Assembly (NCBI GenBank): GCA_023053685.1
Contig: JALIGW010000010.1
Span: forward strand, 6,686,096-6,750,095
Direction: 5' to 3'
From: Diadophis punctatus similis
Lineage: Eukaryota > Chordata > Lepidosauria > Squamata > Dipsadidae
DNA length: 64,000 nt
Part shown: in pieces, positions 32,832 through 42,803 of the stretch
Position numbering within the stretch: position 1 is the first letter of the stretch
Layout of the letters: each line of letters starts with the position of its first letter
Position numbers and translations under genes: made by a program
Notes under the pieces: model-generated
The model's input: only the letters and a program-made list of their open reading frames with translations
Told to the model about the DNA's origin: nothing
Database searches by the model: none

Positions 32832-33248
32832 TCGTGATGGTGAACCTATGGCACGCGTGCCGGAAGTGGCAGGCAGAGCCATCTCTCTGGGCATGCCAGC
32901 CATTGCCCGTTGCTCTTTCGGGTTCCAGCCAGCTGGTCTTTGCGCATGTGGGAGTGCCAGAAACTGGAAGAGCAGCTCCTTGGTGCGCATGCACGTGCCG
33001 GGAAGCTGAGTTTCTGGTTTCCAGCGCATGCATGCACACCGGCCAGCTAGTCTTCACACGTGCATGTGCACCAGAAACCAGAAGACCAGGTGACTAGTGC
33101 GCATGCACGCACTGGAGACTGGAAGCTCATGCACGCCAGAGAACTGCTCTTCCAGTTTCTAGCACTCCCGCGCATGCGCACTGGGGAGCTGCTCTTCCAG
33201 TTTCTGGTGCTCCTCGGCACTCAGTGCCGAAAAGGTTCGCCAACATTG
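32832..33248. mobile_element. hAT-C element with near-perfect 8-bp TSD and internal repeats
   Basis: The left end has decayed to TCGTGATGGTGAACC and the right end to GGTTCGCCAACATTG. The TSD is 7 of 8 (32824-32831, 33249-33256). The interior repeats a unit around CCAGTTTCTGG/GCGCATGCGC several times in both orientations. Confidence 0.82.
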
Positions 33249-33259
33249 ACCTATACTAT

Positions 33260-33627
33260 TCATGATAAGTGACTGTCTAGTCTCTTCTTAAAAACCTCCA
33301 GTGATGGAGCACCCACGATTTCTGAAGGCAAGCTGTTCCACTGGTTAATTGTCCTCACTGTCAGGAAGTTTCTCCTTAATTCCAGGCTGCTTCTCTCTTT
33401 GGTTAGTTTCCAACCATTGTTTCTTGTTCTGCCCTCTGGTGCTTTGGAGAATAATTTGACCCCCTCTTTTTGTCGCAGCACCTAAAATACTGGAATATTG
33501 CTATCATGTCATCCCTAATTCTGCTTTTCTTTAGACTAGCCAAACCCAAATCCTGAAGCCATTCTTCATATGTTTTAGTCTCCAGGCCTTTGATCATCTT
33601 AGTTGCTCTTCTCTGAACTTTTTCCAA
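33260..33627 (-). pseudogene. CR1-1 ORF2 C-terminal fragment
   Basis: Two overlapping frames (33627-33403, 33481-33260) give R-R-A-T-K-M-I-K-G-L, L-F-S-K-A-P-E-G-R-T-R and R-R-N-F-L-T-V-R-T-I-N-Q-W-N-S-L-P. These are hallmark C-terminal motifs of vertebrate CR1 reverse transcriptases. One shift separates them near 33480. Confidence 0.88.
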
Positions 33628-33729
33628 AGTCTCAACATCTTTTTGGTAGTATGGTGACCAAAACCGGTTGCAATATTCCAGGTGTGGTCTTACTAGGGTT
33701 TTATAAAGTGGTACTAATACTTCACATGA

Positions 33730-33858
33730 TTAACAGATTAACAGAGTTGGAAGGGACCTTATAGGTCATCTAGTCCAACCCCCCACTCGAGCAGGAGACC
33801 CTACACCACTTCTGACAAATGGCAGTCCAATCTCTTCTTGAAAGTATCAAGTGATGAT
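33730..33858 (-). mobile_element. CR1 3' end fragment (CR1-2) inserted in CR1-1
   Basis: A second copy of the CR1 3' terminus (GGAAGGGACCTTATAGGTC). It is preceded on the plus strand by an 8-base repeat, TAACAGAT, the reverse of a CR1 tail repeat. CR1-1 sequence resumes on both sides (…CACATGAT / TTGATTCTATG…). Confidence 0.75.
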
Positions 33859-34000
33859 CTTGATTCTATGTCTCTGTTTATACAACCCAGGATTGTATTC
33901 GCTTTTTTGGCTGCTGCTGCACACTGCTGGCTCATATTTAAATGATCATCCACTGGGACTCCAAGGTCCCTTTCACAGTTACTGTTTTTGAGTCCATTGT

Positions 34001-34595
34001 TCAAGATTGTTAAGTTCTAGTTATTCTAGCCTTTATTTTATTTAGTTTCTATTGAATGATCTTGAAAGTATTTTAACTGAGACTGATAATATTTGTCCTG
34101 GTTGTTCCTTTTTTAGATTACTGTATATACCTTGTTCACATTTAGTTGCTGACTTTAACAGTTTGTTCCAATTTGAAGCACATTTATGTAAAGAATCTAT
34201 AAAACTTAAGAACCTGAAAATTGCTTTTTCCTTCAATAGTTACTACTAAAAATATGTAAAATGTATTAGGTTAGTAACAAAACATCCTCAAAGATATATT
34301 CTCTAGAACATATCCTTTTATTATCCTAGTATTTCCCAAATTTACTTTATTTAAAAATACAGGTTAAAAACGATATTGATTAAAAAAAATGAATTCCTTT
34401 AAGAGTAGCTAAAAAACTGAAGTATTAAATAGATGCAACTTATCTCTACTTATTTAGCATAGTTATAAAGAAATCCATACTAGATTTCTAGTATTTCTAG
34501 TATTCTAGTATTAAGGAATCTAGTATTTCTAGATTCCTTATTTTGTTTATCAATGAAAATTAAATTGTAGCAAACAATAGAAATATCAGCATCTC
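34001..34595. other. DMD intron 51 sequence, no feature recognised
   Basis: A/T-rich unique-looking DNA. A small local repeat of TCTAGTATT occurs at about 34480-34525. The final 5 bases (ATCTC, 34591-34595) are the TSD of gypsy-2. Confidence 0.6.
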
Positions 34596-34961
34596 TGTCA
34601 GATTTCTATCAGGATACTGCCATTCAAGTGGAGAGGAGACCCTGGATTCTTTTACTCACTTATTGTTCTCATCCTGTTTTCCTATGTATCCTGTAATTCC
34701 CTAGTTTATAACTTTTACCCTGTCACCTATTCTGCCCTGTGCTTTGATTTACCTTGGGGGATGTACAAGGGGGGGAGGGCCATCTATTTTCTCTCAGTTT
34801 GGAAGCCTCACAGAAGAAGCGCATGGGAACAACTCCTTATCTCTTTCTCAGGACGACCATTTCTACAACATCTTCGCACCTGTGGATTGGCTCATTCAAC
34901 ATCAAACTGAGAGGAGGGGTTTCTAACCACTTTATCCTAACAGAATTGCCTGGGGGGAACT

Positions 34962-34974
34962 CAGACCCTGCTTT
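34962..34974 (+). promoter_or_regulatory. gypsy-2 presumed transcript start, complementary to its PBS
   Basis: CAGACCCTGCTTT in the LTR is the exact reverse complement of 35081-35093. A TTTAT box lies about 30 bases upstream (34931-34935). Its complement to the PBS suggests self-priming. Confidence 0.65.
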
Positions 34975-35080
34975 GCATTGTCTTGCATTCACTTCCTTTC
35001 AATAAAAGTTTCCTTTTCAAATGCTAAAGTTTCAAGAGTCCATGCTTTCTTGAACAGGAGGGAAAGGCAGGACCTTACAT

Positions 35081-35093
35081 AAAGCAGGGTCTG
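35081..35093 (+). other. gypsy-2 primer binding site (self-priming type)
   Basis: AAAGCAGGGTCTG lies one base after the LTR end (35079). It pairs with 13 bases of the LTR at 34962-34974, not with a recognised tRNA. Confidence 0.7.
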
Positions 35094-35138
35094 CAAAAGT
35101 GGTCAACTCAGAGAAGCAAACTTGCTCTACTGCATACA

Positions 35139-35715
35139 ATGTCCGAGCAAAGCGGCAAGCAAGGAGAGGGAGAATGCTGGGGTGAGACCTCCACTACCAC
35201 CCAGCCAGAAGCCAGCTCCTTCTGCCCCATTGAAGACATCGAAGCCGGTTTGGAGGCCCCCAGAAAGCCCAGATGGTCGATCAGAGTGAGGAAGAAAGAT
35301 AACTGGGACGGAAGAACCTGAGGAGTCACCCTCACCCGGGGCAGTCGACAACTGGGCTGGAAATACGAGCTGGAAGCCCTGTCTGACCAGGAAGAGCTGA
35401 TTGAAGAACCGGCCAGAGATGACCGCCTCAAGAGAAATGTTATGCAGTTCATGATGGAGGCTTTTGAAAACCTCAGAACCAGGGGGGGATTAGATCGACA
35501 CCAGACAGGGGGTGAGGCAGCAGCAGTATCCAACAAGGCCAGGACCACTGCTCCGGATTCAGCAGCAGCAAGCCAAGCAGCCATCCAGGTGAACCCACCC
35601 CGCACAACACCAGCCCTTGCAATCATTCCTGGCCAGCCCAGAGTGCCACAACTGGAGAGGAAGACCCCCACCTTGGGAGTGAAGCACGATGGCAACCTGC
35701 AGCAACTGGGGACCT
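35139..35715 (+). pseudogene. gypsy-2 gag, N-terminal part
   Basis: It starts at ATG 35139. It aligns with gypsy-1 gag at E-C-W-G-E-T, K-P-R-W-S-I and N/S-W-D-G-R-T. One TGA (35319-35321) replaces the arginine codon that follows. The frame otherwise stays open through P-Q-L-E-R-K-T-P-T-L-G-V-K until the deletion junction near 35711. The lack of any other break shows where gypsy-1 gag has been shifted. Confidence 0.85.
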
Positions 35716-35724
35716 TACAATCTC

Positions 35725-36407
35725 TTTTTTCCATCTTTTGTGATTAGATCCACACTTTGTACTAAGCAATCATGTAGTTTGCTTGATTTGGATTAACATA
35801 GCATGCCTCAGCAAAGTGTTCAACCATTATTGGCTAAATAATTGACAGGCTCTGACAGATGAGCACAATTCAAAGTACACTGATGATGTCTCCTTGAATA
35901 GTGACAAAACATTTGCAACCAAATTTCCAAACACGGAGCTTAGACCAACAGCCTATCAACCTACATGTATTCAAATTCATTTCAATTGTATATGTACCAT
36001 GATGACCCAGAAAACTATGTTTATGAAATAGGTGAAGATAACACAAAGGAAAACTTTGCATGGCTAATAAGGTTGTATAACATATTTTAATAGTATTAAT
36101 ATGTATTTTAATAAACTTTTATCTTAATTTTATATTTTATTCATTAAAGTGGTATGTTATTTTTTCAATTTTCATTCTAAAGCAGGGATTGAAAGCTATT
36201 ACAATGTCTGACTAATATTGATCATCCCTAACTGTATTCTAATTTAAGAGAGTCTGATATGCTGCTGTATATGAGAAGTTATTTGTTAAATGCAGAGTAC
36301 AATAAGAGCTGACCAACTTGCTAGGATATCTAGTGCAATTTGTTTTATGTAAATGCTCTCATCCCGTAATTTTTTTGCCCAAGCTGATTACATTTGTTTG
36401 TGTAGGA
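35725..36407. other. DMD intron 51 sequence, no feature recognised
   Basis: A/T-rich, unique-looking. Nothing supported on either strand. Confidence 0.6.
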
Positions 36408-36595
36408 CAGCTGTTCTCAATCTTTTCTTCACCCATGACCCTCCTTAAATAACTTTTGTGGCCATGGACTATGGCCACAGACCACCAAGACTTAACTCAA
36501 GCTTTAAATCATAACAATTCTTCAAGATTTCACAGACTCTCTGTGATGACATTGAGGCCCCCCAGGGGTCTGTGCACCACAGGTTGAGAATAAGT
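36408..36595. mobile_element. Short hAT-like MITE
   Basis: The ends CAGCTGTTCTCAATCTTTT and CACAGGTTGAGAATAAG are inverted relics of CAGNGGTTCTCAACC-type hAT termini. The interior includes CCATGGACTATGGCCAC. TSD not resolved. Confidence 0.6.
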
Positions 36596-36681
36596 TATAT
36601 AATGTTCAGAAACATTATATAACAACAAAGTTCGTATTTTGATCTCTGAACTTAAAATAAAATATCAATTCATCCTACATA

Positions 36682-36760
36682 CCGTATTTTTTGGAGTATA
36701 GGACACACCTTTTTACCCCCAAAAAGAGGGTGAAAAATGATGCCTGAATGGACATATATC
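36682..36760. mobile_element. TIR-M left-end fragment
   Basis: Begins TA-CCGTATTTTTTGGAGTATAGG, the left end of the TIR-M family. No right end nearby. Confidence 0.65.
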
Positions 36761-36990
36761 CATTCTTCATAAACTGTAATATGTACACTTTTAAAATGTA
36801 AGTTTACAGTTTTATTTGAATTTCTTAAATGATTATTTTGGTAGAATTGTGTCTTTATTGGGTGTAGTTTTAATTATCATAAATTATTTTATTCATTAGG
36901 TTTTTGTATTTTTGAAATATATAACCATCTGTTATGATTGATTATCCCTCACTTTCTATTTTTTTAGTTGGTACGTTTTATGGAAAAGAA

Positions 36991-36997
36991 TACTAAT
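36991..36997 (+). promoter_or_regulatory. Candidate branch point for the DMD exon
   Basis: TACTAAT, a consensus-like branch site about 53 bases before the acceptor. The stretch between is A-rich, with no strong pyrimidine tract. Confidence 0.4.
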
Positions 36998-37048
36998 AAT
37001 AAAAATAGAAATAATAATAGAAATATCAAAATATATTTATGATTTCAG

Positions 37049-37166
37049 GCAACATTACAAGATCTGGAACAAAGGCGCCCACAGCTTGAAGAATTAATAA
37101 CAACAGCCCAGAATCTGAAAAATAAAACTAGCAATCAAGAGGTTCGAACAATCATCACTGATCAAA
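37049..37166 (+). CDS. DMD: Dystrophin exon 52 (central rod, spectrin-like repeat)
   Basis: The sequence reads from AG|GCAACATTACAAG to ATCAAA|GTAATG. It is 118 bp, the length known for human DMD exon 52. Translation in phase 0 gives 39 codons plus one base, beginning A-T-L-Q-D-L-E-Q-R-R-P-Q-L-E-E-L and ending R-T-I-I-T-D-Q. The human exon is recognisably the same apart from a few substitutions. It encodes part of a triple-helical spectrin-like repeat after hinge 3 (repeat 20 in human numbering) of the rod linking actin to the sarcolemmal dystrophin complex. 118 is not a multiple of 3, so skipping it would shift the frame. There is no stop or shift. It is the only host exon found here. Confidence 0.95.
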
Positions 37167-37619
37167 GTAATGCATTTTTGTATTTAATATTTTAAAAGTA
37201 TAAAAATCCTGATTTGTATGTAAACATTAAGTAAATGTTTTACTGTTTATGTTATAACCACTCTTCTGCCTTCCATTAAAAAAACTTCTTATAGTTTTTT
37301 TTTTAATGGGAGATATTCAAATTGGGAGATATTTATAATTGGGAGATATTCAAAAAGCATTGAAATGTGCATCTTCAGAAGAATGGTGATATTGTTGGTG
37401 AAGTTGTGAAAATTACAGTTAGGTTGCTCCCCTGATGTTCTGCCTGACTTGTGGCAATGTTCTTCATACTGCAAATGCTTCCTGAAAGTACCCTGCTTGC
37501 CCCAAACCTTTGGGACTGAAATTGGTTTAAAATTCAATTTAATATGCTAAAAAAAAACTTTGTGCAATTTTCGGTGCTATGGTACCCAAGATGCTACATA
37601 AACAAGAACATTCTTTATA
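37167..37619. other. Start of DMD intron 52
   Basis: Splice donor GTAATG at 37167, then A/T-rich sequence. A local repeat (ATTGGGAGATAT, 37318-37352) is the only structure noticed. Confidence 0.7.
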
Positions 37620-37887
37620 CAGTGGAACCTCCGGTCACGACCATAATCCATTCCAGGACTTCAGTCACAACCAGATTTGGTCGTGACCAAAAGCAAGACT
37701 GGCTGCACATGCGTGTACAAAAAAAATGGCATGCAGGCAAAATCGCTGCAGAAGGGAAAATCGCTGCGGCTGTGTTTGATTGCCACCCAAGGATGTGTTC
37801 ACGACCAGAGTGAAACATTTAGCGGATTTTTGGGTCGGAACCCGATTTGGTCATGGTTAGAAGCGTTAGTGACCCAAGGCTCTACTG
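37620..37887. mobile_element. Tigger/pogo-like MITE, TA target
   Basis: The ends CAGTGGAACCTCCGG and CCAAGGCTCTACTG are inverted, with TA on both sides (37618-37619, 37888-37889). The interior has palindromic CACGACCA/TGGTCGTG-type stretches and no transposase. The family name is from memory of CAGTGG-type pogo MITEs. Confidence 0.8.
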
Positions 37888-37889
37888 TA

Positions 37890-38229
37890 TAGGGGCTGTG
37901 AAAACCAATTGTAATTTTACATTAAGTTATATTGTCCCTCAACTGCAACTATGTACTGCTAAAGCAGTTAGTTGAATGCAAGCAACACTGTGCGGGCAGG
38001 AAGGTTTTTGGCATAATCACTTTCTTGACTCTTCTATGAAAGCATGGTAAGATCTTTTAATGAAAGTAACATTATTATTGGGATTGCTGTTATTATTTTA
38101 AAAATATTAGATGACTTTCCCCTGAAAAAGCTTGAGATTGCTATTTTTACCAATGTGATAGAAGTTACCATATTTCCCTGAATGTTAGATGTTGTCTTTG
38201 AGTAAAACTTTAGGCTAAATATTATGGGA
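37890..38229. other. DMD intron 52 sequence, no feature recognised
   Basis: Unique-looking sequence between the MITE and gypsy-1. No coding or repeat feature. Confidence 0.6.
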
Positions 38230-38234
38230 CGTTG

Positions 38235-38661
38235 TGTCAGAGTCCAAACTCTGTCATTCAGAAGGAAAAGGGGGGTTCTGGCTCTATTTGATCAAAAGGT
38301 TATTCATATCCGGATCCCAGGCACCCGAGAGCTTCTTCATCTTAAGATAAGGGTTTATGGGGGGGTATCCGGATCCCAGACACATGGGAGCCTCTTCGTC
38401 TTAAGAGAAGGTTTTATGGGGGGTAATTGAAAGGAAGAGCGAGTCTGAGAAACGGATCCATCTGTCAAACATTTGTGGATTCATTATGCTGAATGGGGTG
38501 GGGTGTTAAGCTTAAAAGACTTGTCTTGCCTGAGGGCATGTTAGACCTTGCTTTGAATTGAAATGGTTGTATACAGATGCAAAATAAAGGGAATCCTTTT
38601 GAAAGCCTTGACTGGTCTCAAAAGTTCGTACCTTGCTTGTGGCTGGAAGACAATCCTTACA
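38235..38661 (+). repeat. gypsy-1 5' LTR
   Basis: TGTCAG...TTACA. U3 contains an approximately 59-bp tandem duplication (units start at 38310 and 38369, each CCGGATCCCAG). A TTAAAA box (38512-38517) stands about 31 bases before the presumed transcript start. An AATAAAG polyadenylation signal lies near 38583. Confidence 0.95.
38543..38554 (+). promoter_or_regulatory. gypsy-1 presumed transcript start, complementary to the PBS
   Basis: AGACCTTGCTTT is the exact reverse complement of 38663-38674. The matching position in gypsy-2 shows a paired change (T to C here, A to G in the PBS). Confidence 0.7.
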
Positions 38662-38662
38662 G

Positions 38663-38674
38663 AAAGCAAGGTCT
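38663..38674 (+). other. gypsy-1 primer binding site (self-priming type)
   Basis: AAAGCAAGGTCT begins one base after the LTR end. It pairs with the LTR at 38543-38554. Tf1/sushi-type chromoviruses are known to prime from the 5' end of their own RNA in this way. Confidence 0.7.
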
Positions 38675-38729
38675 GCAAAATCGGTCAACCCAGAGAGTAA
38701 CTTCGCTCTACTGAGGGGACCGGGCAATC

Positions 38730-40354
38730 ATGACCGAAAAAAACCGGGAGCAGGAAGAAATTGAATGCTGGGGGGAGACACCAATTACCCCCCGGGCGGA
38801 AGCCTGTCCCGCACTCCCCAGCAAAGAGGCTGAGGGAGATTTCGAGGCCTCTGGAAAGCCCCGCTGGTCTATCAGCATTGGAAAAAAAGACAGCTGGGAT
38901 GGCAGAACCAGAGGTGTCACCCTTAATCGGGGGGATCGGAAGCCTCGTTGGGAATTAGAGCTAGAAGCGGCCATGGATCAGGAAGAACCCACCGAAGCGC
39001 CTCTAAGGGAGGGGCGGTTGAAGAGATACCTGTCCCAGCTGGTGATGGAAACATTAGAAAATCTCAACATCCGAGGGACCCCAGAACGACGGACAACGAG
39101 CGCTGGGAGCACAGCAACCGCTGAGGAAACTGGGGGGGCAACAACCTCTGGGGAGCAGGCGTGCAGATGGAGGACGCAGCAGGAGACCCAACAAACCCCC
39201 CCAGGGCAGCACACGCAGCGGCACCCCTTCCTAACCAACTCCAAACTCCACAACTAGAAAGGAAAACTCCCTCCCTGGGAGTAAAATTTGATGGGGACCC
39301 ACAACAATTGGGATTTTTTGTAGCACATGTGCTCACTTATATGCAAGAATATGGACGTGAGTTCCAAACCCAGGGATCCCGGGTGCGAGCAGTTACCTTA
39401 GTCCTGGAAGGAGCCGCGGCCAGATGGATGGTAACCCTACATAACGATGACGCACCCGAACTGCGCAACTTCAACCAATTCATGACGGCCCTACGACGAC
39501 GATTCGAGGACCCGCTGGCAGACTGCAAAGCATGCGATCGTATTAAGGTGGTGAAACAGGGACGACGACCAGTGGCGGAGTACACTGAAGAATTCCGGGA
39601 CCTCGCATGTCGGCTAAACTGGCCAGAAGACATCCTGGTAAGCTGTTTTAAGGATGGACTGAGTGACGATCTGTATAATGCCTGCGTGGCTAGGGGTGCA
39701 CCGAATCATCTGCATGAGTGGTACCTCACCGCTGAAGAAGCGGAGATTGATATGGCTAGGAATCAGTACCATACGGGGAGAGCATGGAAGATATCCCCAC
39801 CCCAATGGAGGAAAGAACCCTTCAGAAGGCAACAGGGCTTTTCCCCTAAACCTCCAATCTGTTACAAATGCGGGAAGGAGGGACACCGAGCACCCGAATG
39901 CTGGCCCCAAACACCCACCCGGAAACCCGAACGCCAAACGGGGGAGAGACCAATGAGACCCATCCAGCGGGGGAGGGAAACAGCCCTGAGGAGCAGCGAG
40001 ATGATGGGACCACCACCCCCTCCTCCTGCTGGAAACAACACCCCGGCATTTCGAAGGGAAGATCCAGCCGCGTTCGAGAGCGATCCGGAGGATGAACCAC
40101 TGGTAAGCAAAGCAATTGAACCGCTCACCCTCCCGCTCAGACTATTTATCCCTAACCAAGAGGAGGGAAAAAATATCTCCGCTTTAGTAGACTCAGGATG
40201 CACCCGTTGCTTAATCAGCCCAACCCTAATCAGGGAGCTGGGAATCACAGTGAGAAAGCTGAGAAATCCCATCGCATTTTGCCAATTGGATGGGTCTATA
40301 GCAGGGGGGGGAGCCGGCTGCTTTTGCCACGGAACCCCTGAAAATAGGCATTGA
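38730..40354 (+). pseudogene. gag: gypsy-1 gag and start of protease
   Basis: ATG at 38730 opens an acidic N-terminal region (E-C-W-G-E-T, K-P-R-W-S-I). The frame shifts between 39130 and 39250, because gypsy-2 stays in one frame here. The capsid-like region 39270-39760 has D-P-Q-Q-L-G-F-F and A-R-W-M-V-T-L. A CCHC knuckle (C-Y-K-C-G-K-E-G-H-R-A-P-E-C) lies near 39860-39902. The protease active site A-L-V-D-S-G-C-T lies near 40180. The frame then fails in an eight-G run (about 40303-40310), giving a stop at 40354. Gag packages element RNA; the protease cuts the polyprotein. Confidence 0.9.
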
Positions 40355-42803
40355 TAACCACGAAGAGAAACTTACATTTATAGTAGCACCTGGAATGGAA
40401 TGGCCACTAGTCTTGGGACTCGCATGGCTAAAAAAGTGGAATCCAAAAATAAATTGGGAGCAAGGCACCATAAAATTCCAAATGCACGTAACTACTGCGG
40501 AGGACCCACAGATAGAAACTGAAGGGGCTGAACGCAGGGAAACAGCCATGCCTGGTCATAGCGTGGAAACAGATGGCATACCCAAGGAATACAAAGACCT
40601 GGCAGAAGTCTTTAGCGAGGCAGCGTCAGATGAACTTCCCCCGCATCGTGCATCCGACTGCGCAATAGAAATCTTACCCAGGGCTAAACTACCTAAACCA
40701 AAAATGTATAGCATGTCACCGGGGGAGTTAGAGGAACTGAGTGCTTTCATTGAGAAAAACCTAGCAAGGGGTTTCATTGAACCAGCCAGACCAAAGATAG
40801 CAGCCCCGGTGCTATTTAGAGAGAAGAAAGATGGCACAAAACGCTTATGTGTCGACTTCAGAAACCTAAACTCGATAAGTGTTGAAAACATGTATCCCCT
40901 CCCCCTGATGAAAGACATGCTGGCACACCTCAAAAAAGGGAAAATTTTCTCCAAACTAGACATCAGGGAGGCATACTACCGAATCAGAATTAAGGAGGGG
41001 GATGAATGGAAAACGGCATTCAACACCCCCCTGGGATGCTACCAATTCAAAGTGCTCCCTTTTGGGCTACAAGGGGCACCTGCAGTGTTTATGCAATTAA
41101 TTAACGATGTGTTACGGGAACACTTATACAAAGGGGTTCTCGTTTATTTAGATGATATTCTATTATACTCAGAGACCGAGGCTGAACATGTTAAATTGGT
41201 GAGGGCAGTGCTGAGCAAACTCCGCGAGGCAAAACTTTATGCCAAACTCTCAAAATGTGAATTCCACCGAGAAAAAATTGATTACTTGGGGTACCATATT
41301 TCACACCAGGGCATAGAAATGGATCCTCAAAAAGTACAGGCAGTACTCGATTGGGAAACGCCTCGCACACGCAAACAGCTGCAAAGCTTCCTGGGGTTTG
41401 CAAACTTCTATCGCCAATTTATCCCCGCGTTTGCTCAAATTGCCCTGCCCATCACAAAACTGCTAAGAACAAAGGGGGAGGGAGATCCTAAACCGAGACA
41501 GCCCGTGAATTGGACAATGGAATGCCAGGCAGCGTTTGAGAAACTAAAACGGCTGTTCTCAACAGAACCAATTTTGAAGCACCCAGACCCAGAAAAACCC
41601 TTCATAATACAAGCTGATTCTAGCGATGTGGCAATAGGGGCAATCCTACTCCAGAGCAATGAGCAAGGACAGCTACAGCCATGTGCATATACATCCAGGA
41701 AACTAAGTGAAACTGAACAAAGGTGGGCGATCTGGGAAAAAGAAGCTTATGCGGTGCAATGGGCACTTTTAACTTGGAGACAATTCTTAGAAGGGAGTAA
41801 GATCCCTTTTGAAGTCTGGACTGACCACAAAAACTTAGAAGCCTTAAAGACACCAAGGAAACTATCTCCTAAACAGGTTCGTTGGGCGCAATACTTCAAA
41901 CGGTTCGAGTTTACTCTTAAATTTATCCCTGGGGCGAAAAACTTTCTGGCAGATGCACTGTCCAGAAAGCCACAATATAATTGTGTGAAATCAGAGGTAT
42001 TTAAACCTATAGTACAAACAAATCAATTGGCAGCCAAAGTAATCACCAGGTCCGAAGGAGGAAAAGACGCATTGAGGGACGCAGACATCACTCACGCATT
42101 TAAACAAGCATTAGTCAATGATGAATGGGTTTTGAACCACAAATCCAGCTGCGTGATGAAAGATGAATTAGCGTGGATAGGTGACAAACTTTATGTACCC
42201 GCTAGCCAAAGATTACGTCTAATGGGAAGGTGCCACGACTCTAGGTTGGCTGGACATTTTGGCTTTGTAAAAACTTTATACTTAATAAAGAGACAATTTT
42301 GGTGGCCTTCGTTGAAAAAGGACATAGAAAGCTATGTAGCAAGTTGCCCCATTTGTGCTGCAGCAAAAAGACGCCAGGGGAAAACTCCAGGACTTCTACA
42401 AAAAGTAGCTGAGCCGTCAGCCCCATGGGAAGAAATTGCTATGGATTTTATTGTGGAACTACCGGATAGCGGGGGAAACACAGTCATTTGGGTTGTGACA
42501 GACTTGTTTTCAAAACAAGCACATTTTATTCCTTGCCAAAAGATTCCAACAGCCAAAGGCTTGGCTAGACTGTTTCTAATACACATTTATCGTCTTCATG
42601 GAGCTCCTAAAAGGATAATCTCAGATAGGGGAGTCCAATCTACCTCCAATTTTTGGAAGGCGTTTTTGGACCTACTTGGCACCGCCCAAGGATTAAGCTC
42701 TTCGCATCACCCCCAGATGAATGGTAATTGCGAGAATCTGAACGGCGTTCTTGAACAGTACCTAAGATGTTTTATTAATTTTCAACAGGACAATTCAAGC
42801 TGA
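40311..42803 (+). pseudogene. pol: gypsy-1 pol: protease end, RT, RNase H, integrase
   Basis: The frame is open from the G-run to 42803. The protease end has V-L-G-L-A-W-L. RT motifs are L-C-V-D-F-R-N-L-N, K-L-D-I-R-E-A-Y-Y and the catalytic Y-L-D-D (41145-41156). RNase H has D-S-S-D-V-A-I-G and V-W-T-D-H-K-N-L-E. Integrase has an H-H-C-C zinc region (C-P-I-C near 42345), then M-D-F-I-V-E, I-I-S-D-R-G and C-E-N-L-N as the D, D, E sites. Near 42790 the sequence jumps from F-Q-Q-D to the region after I-Q-A-D-K-K. About 75 codons kept in gypsy-3 are missing here, and a stop follows at 42801-42803. Confidence 0.93.

Larger units (their letters stand above)
32770..34000 (-). mobile_element. CR1 LINE 3' portion (CR1-1), carrying hAT-C and another CR1 end
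   Basis: The 3' tail is at the left (GGAAGGGACCTTGGAGGTC), and C-terminal coding runs to the right. It is split by hAT-C (32832-33248, TSD ACCTATAT/ACCTATAC) and by a second CR1 3' end (about 33730-33858). The 5' end is truncated near 34000. Confidence 0.88.
34596..35719 (+). mobile_element. Ty3/gypsy copy gypsy-2: 5' LTR, gag start and a 3' LTR stub
   Basis: A 5' LTR (34596-35079, TGTCAG...TTACA), a PBS region and gag are followed by only the last bases of a 3' LTR (GACCTTACA). Then comes ATCTC, identical to the 5 bases before the element (34591-34595, 35720-35724). A large internal deletion therefore happened after a complete insertion. Confidence 0.88.

Noticed and set aside
35108..35734. 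208-codon minus-strand open frame
   Set aside because: Shadow of the gypsy-2 gag coding strand, which aligns with gypsy-1 gag on the plus strand.
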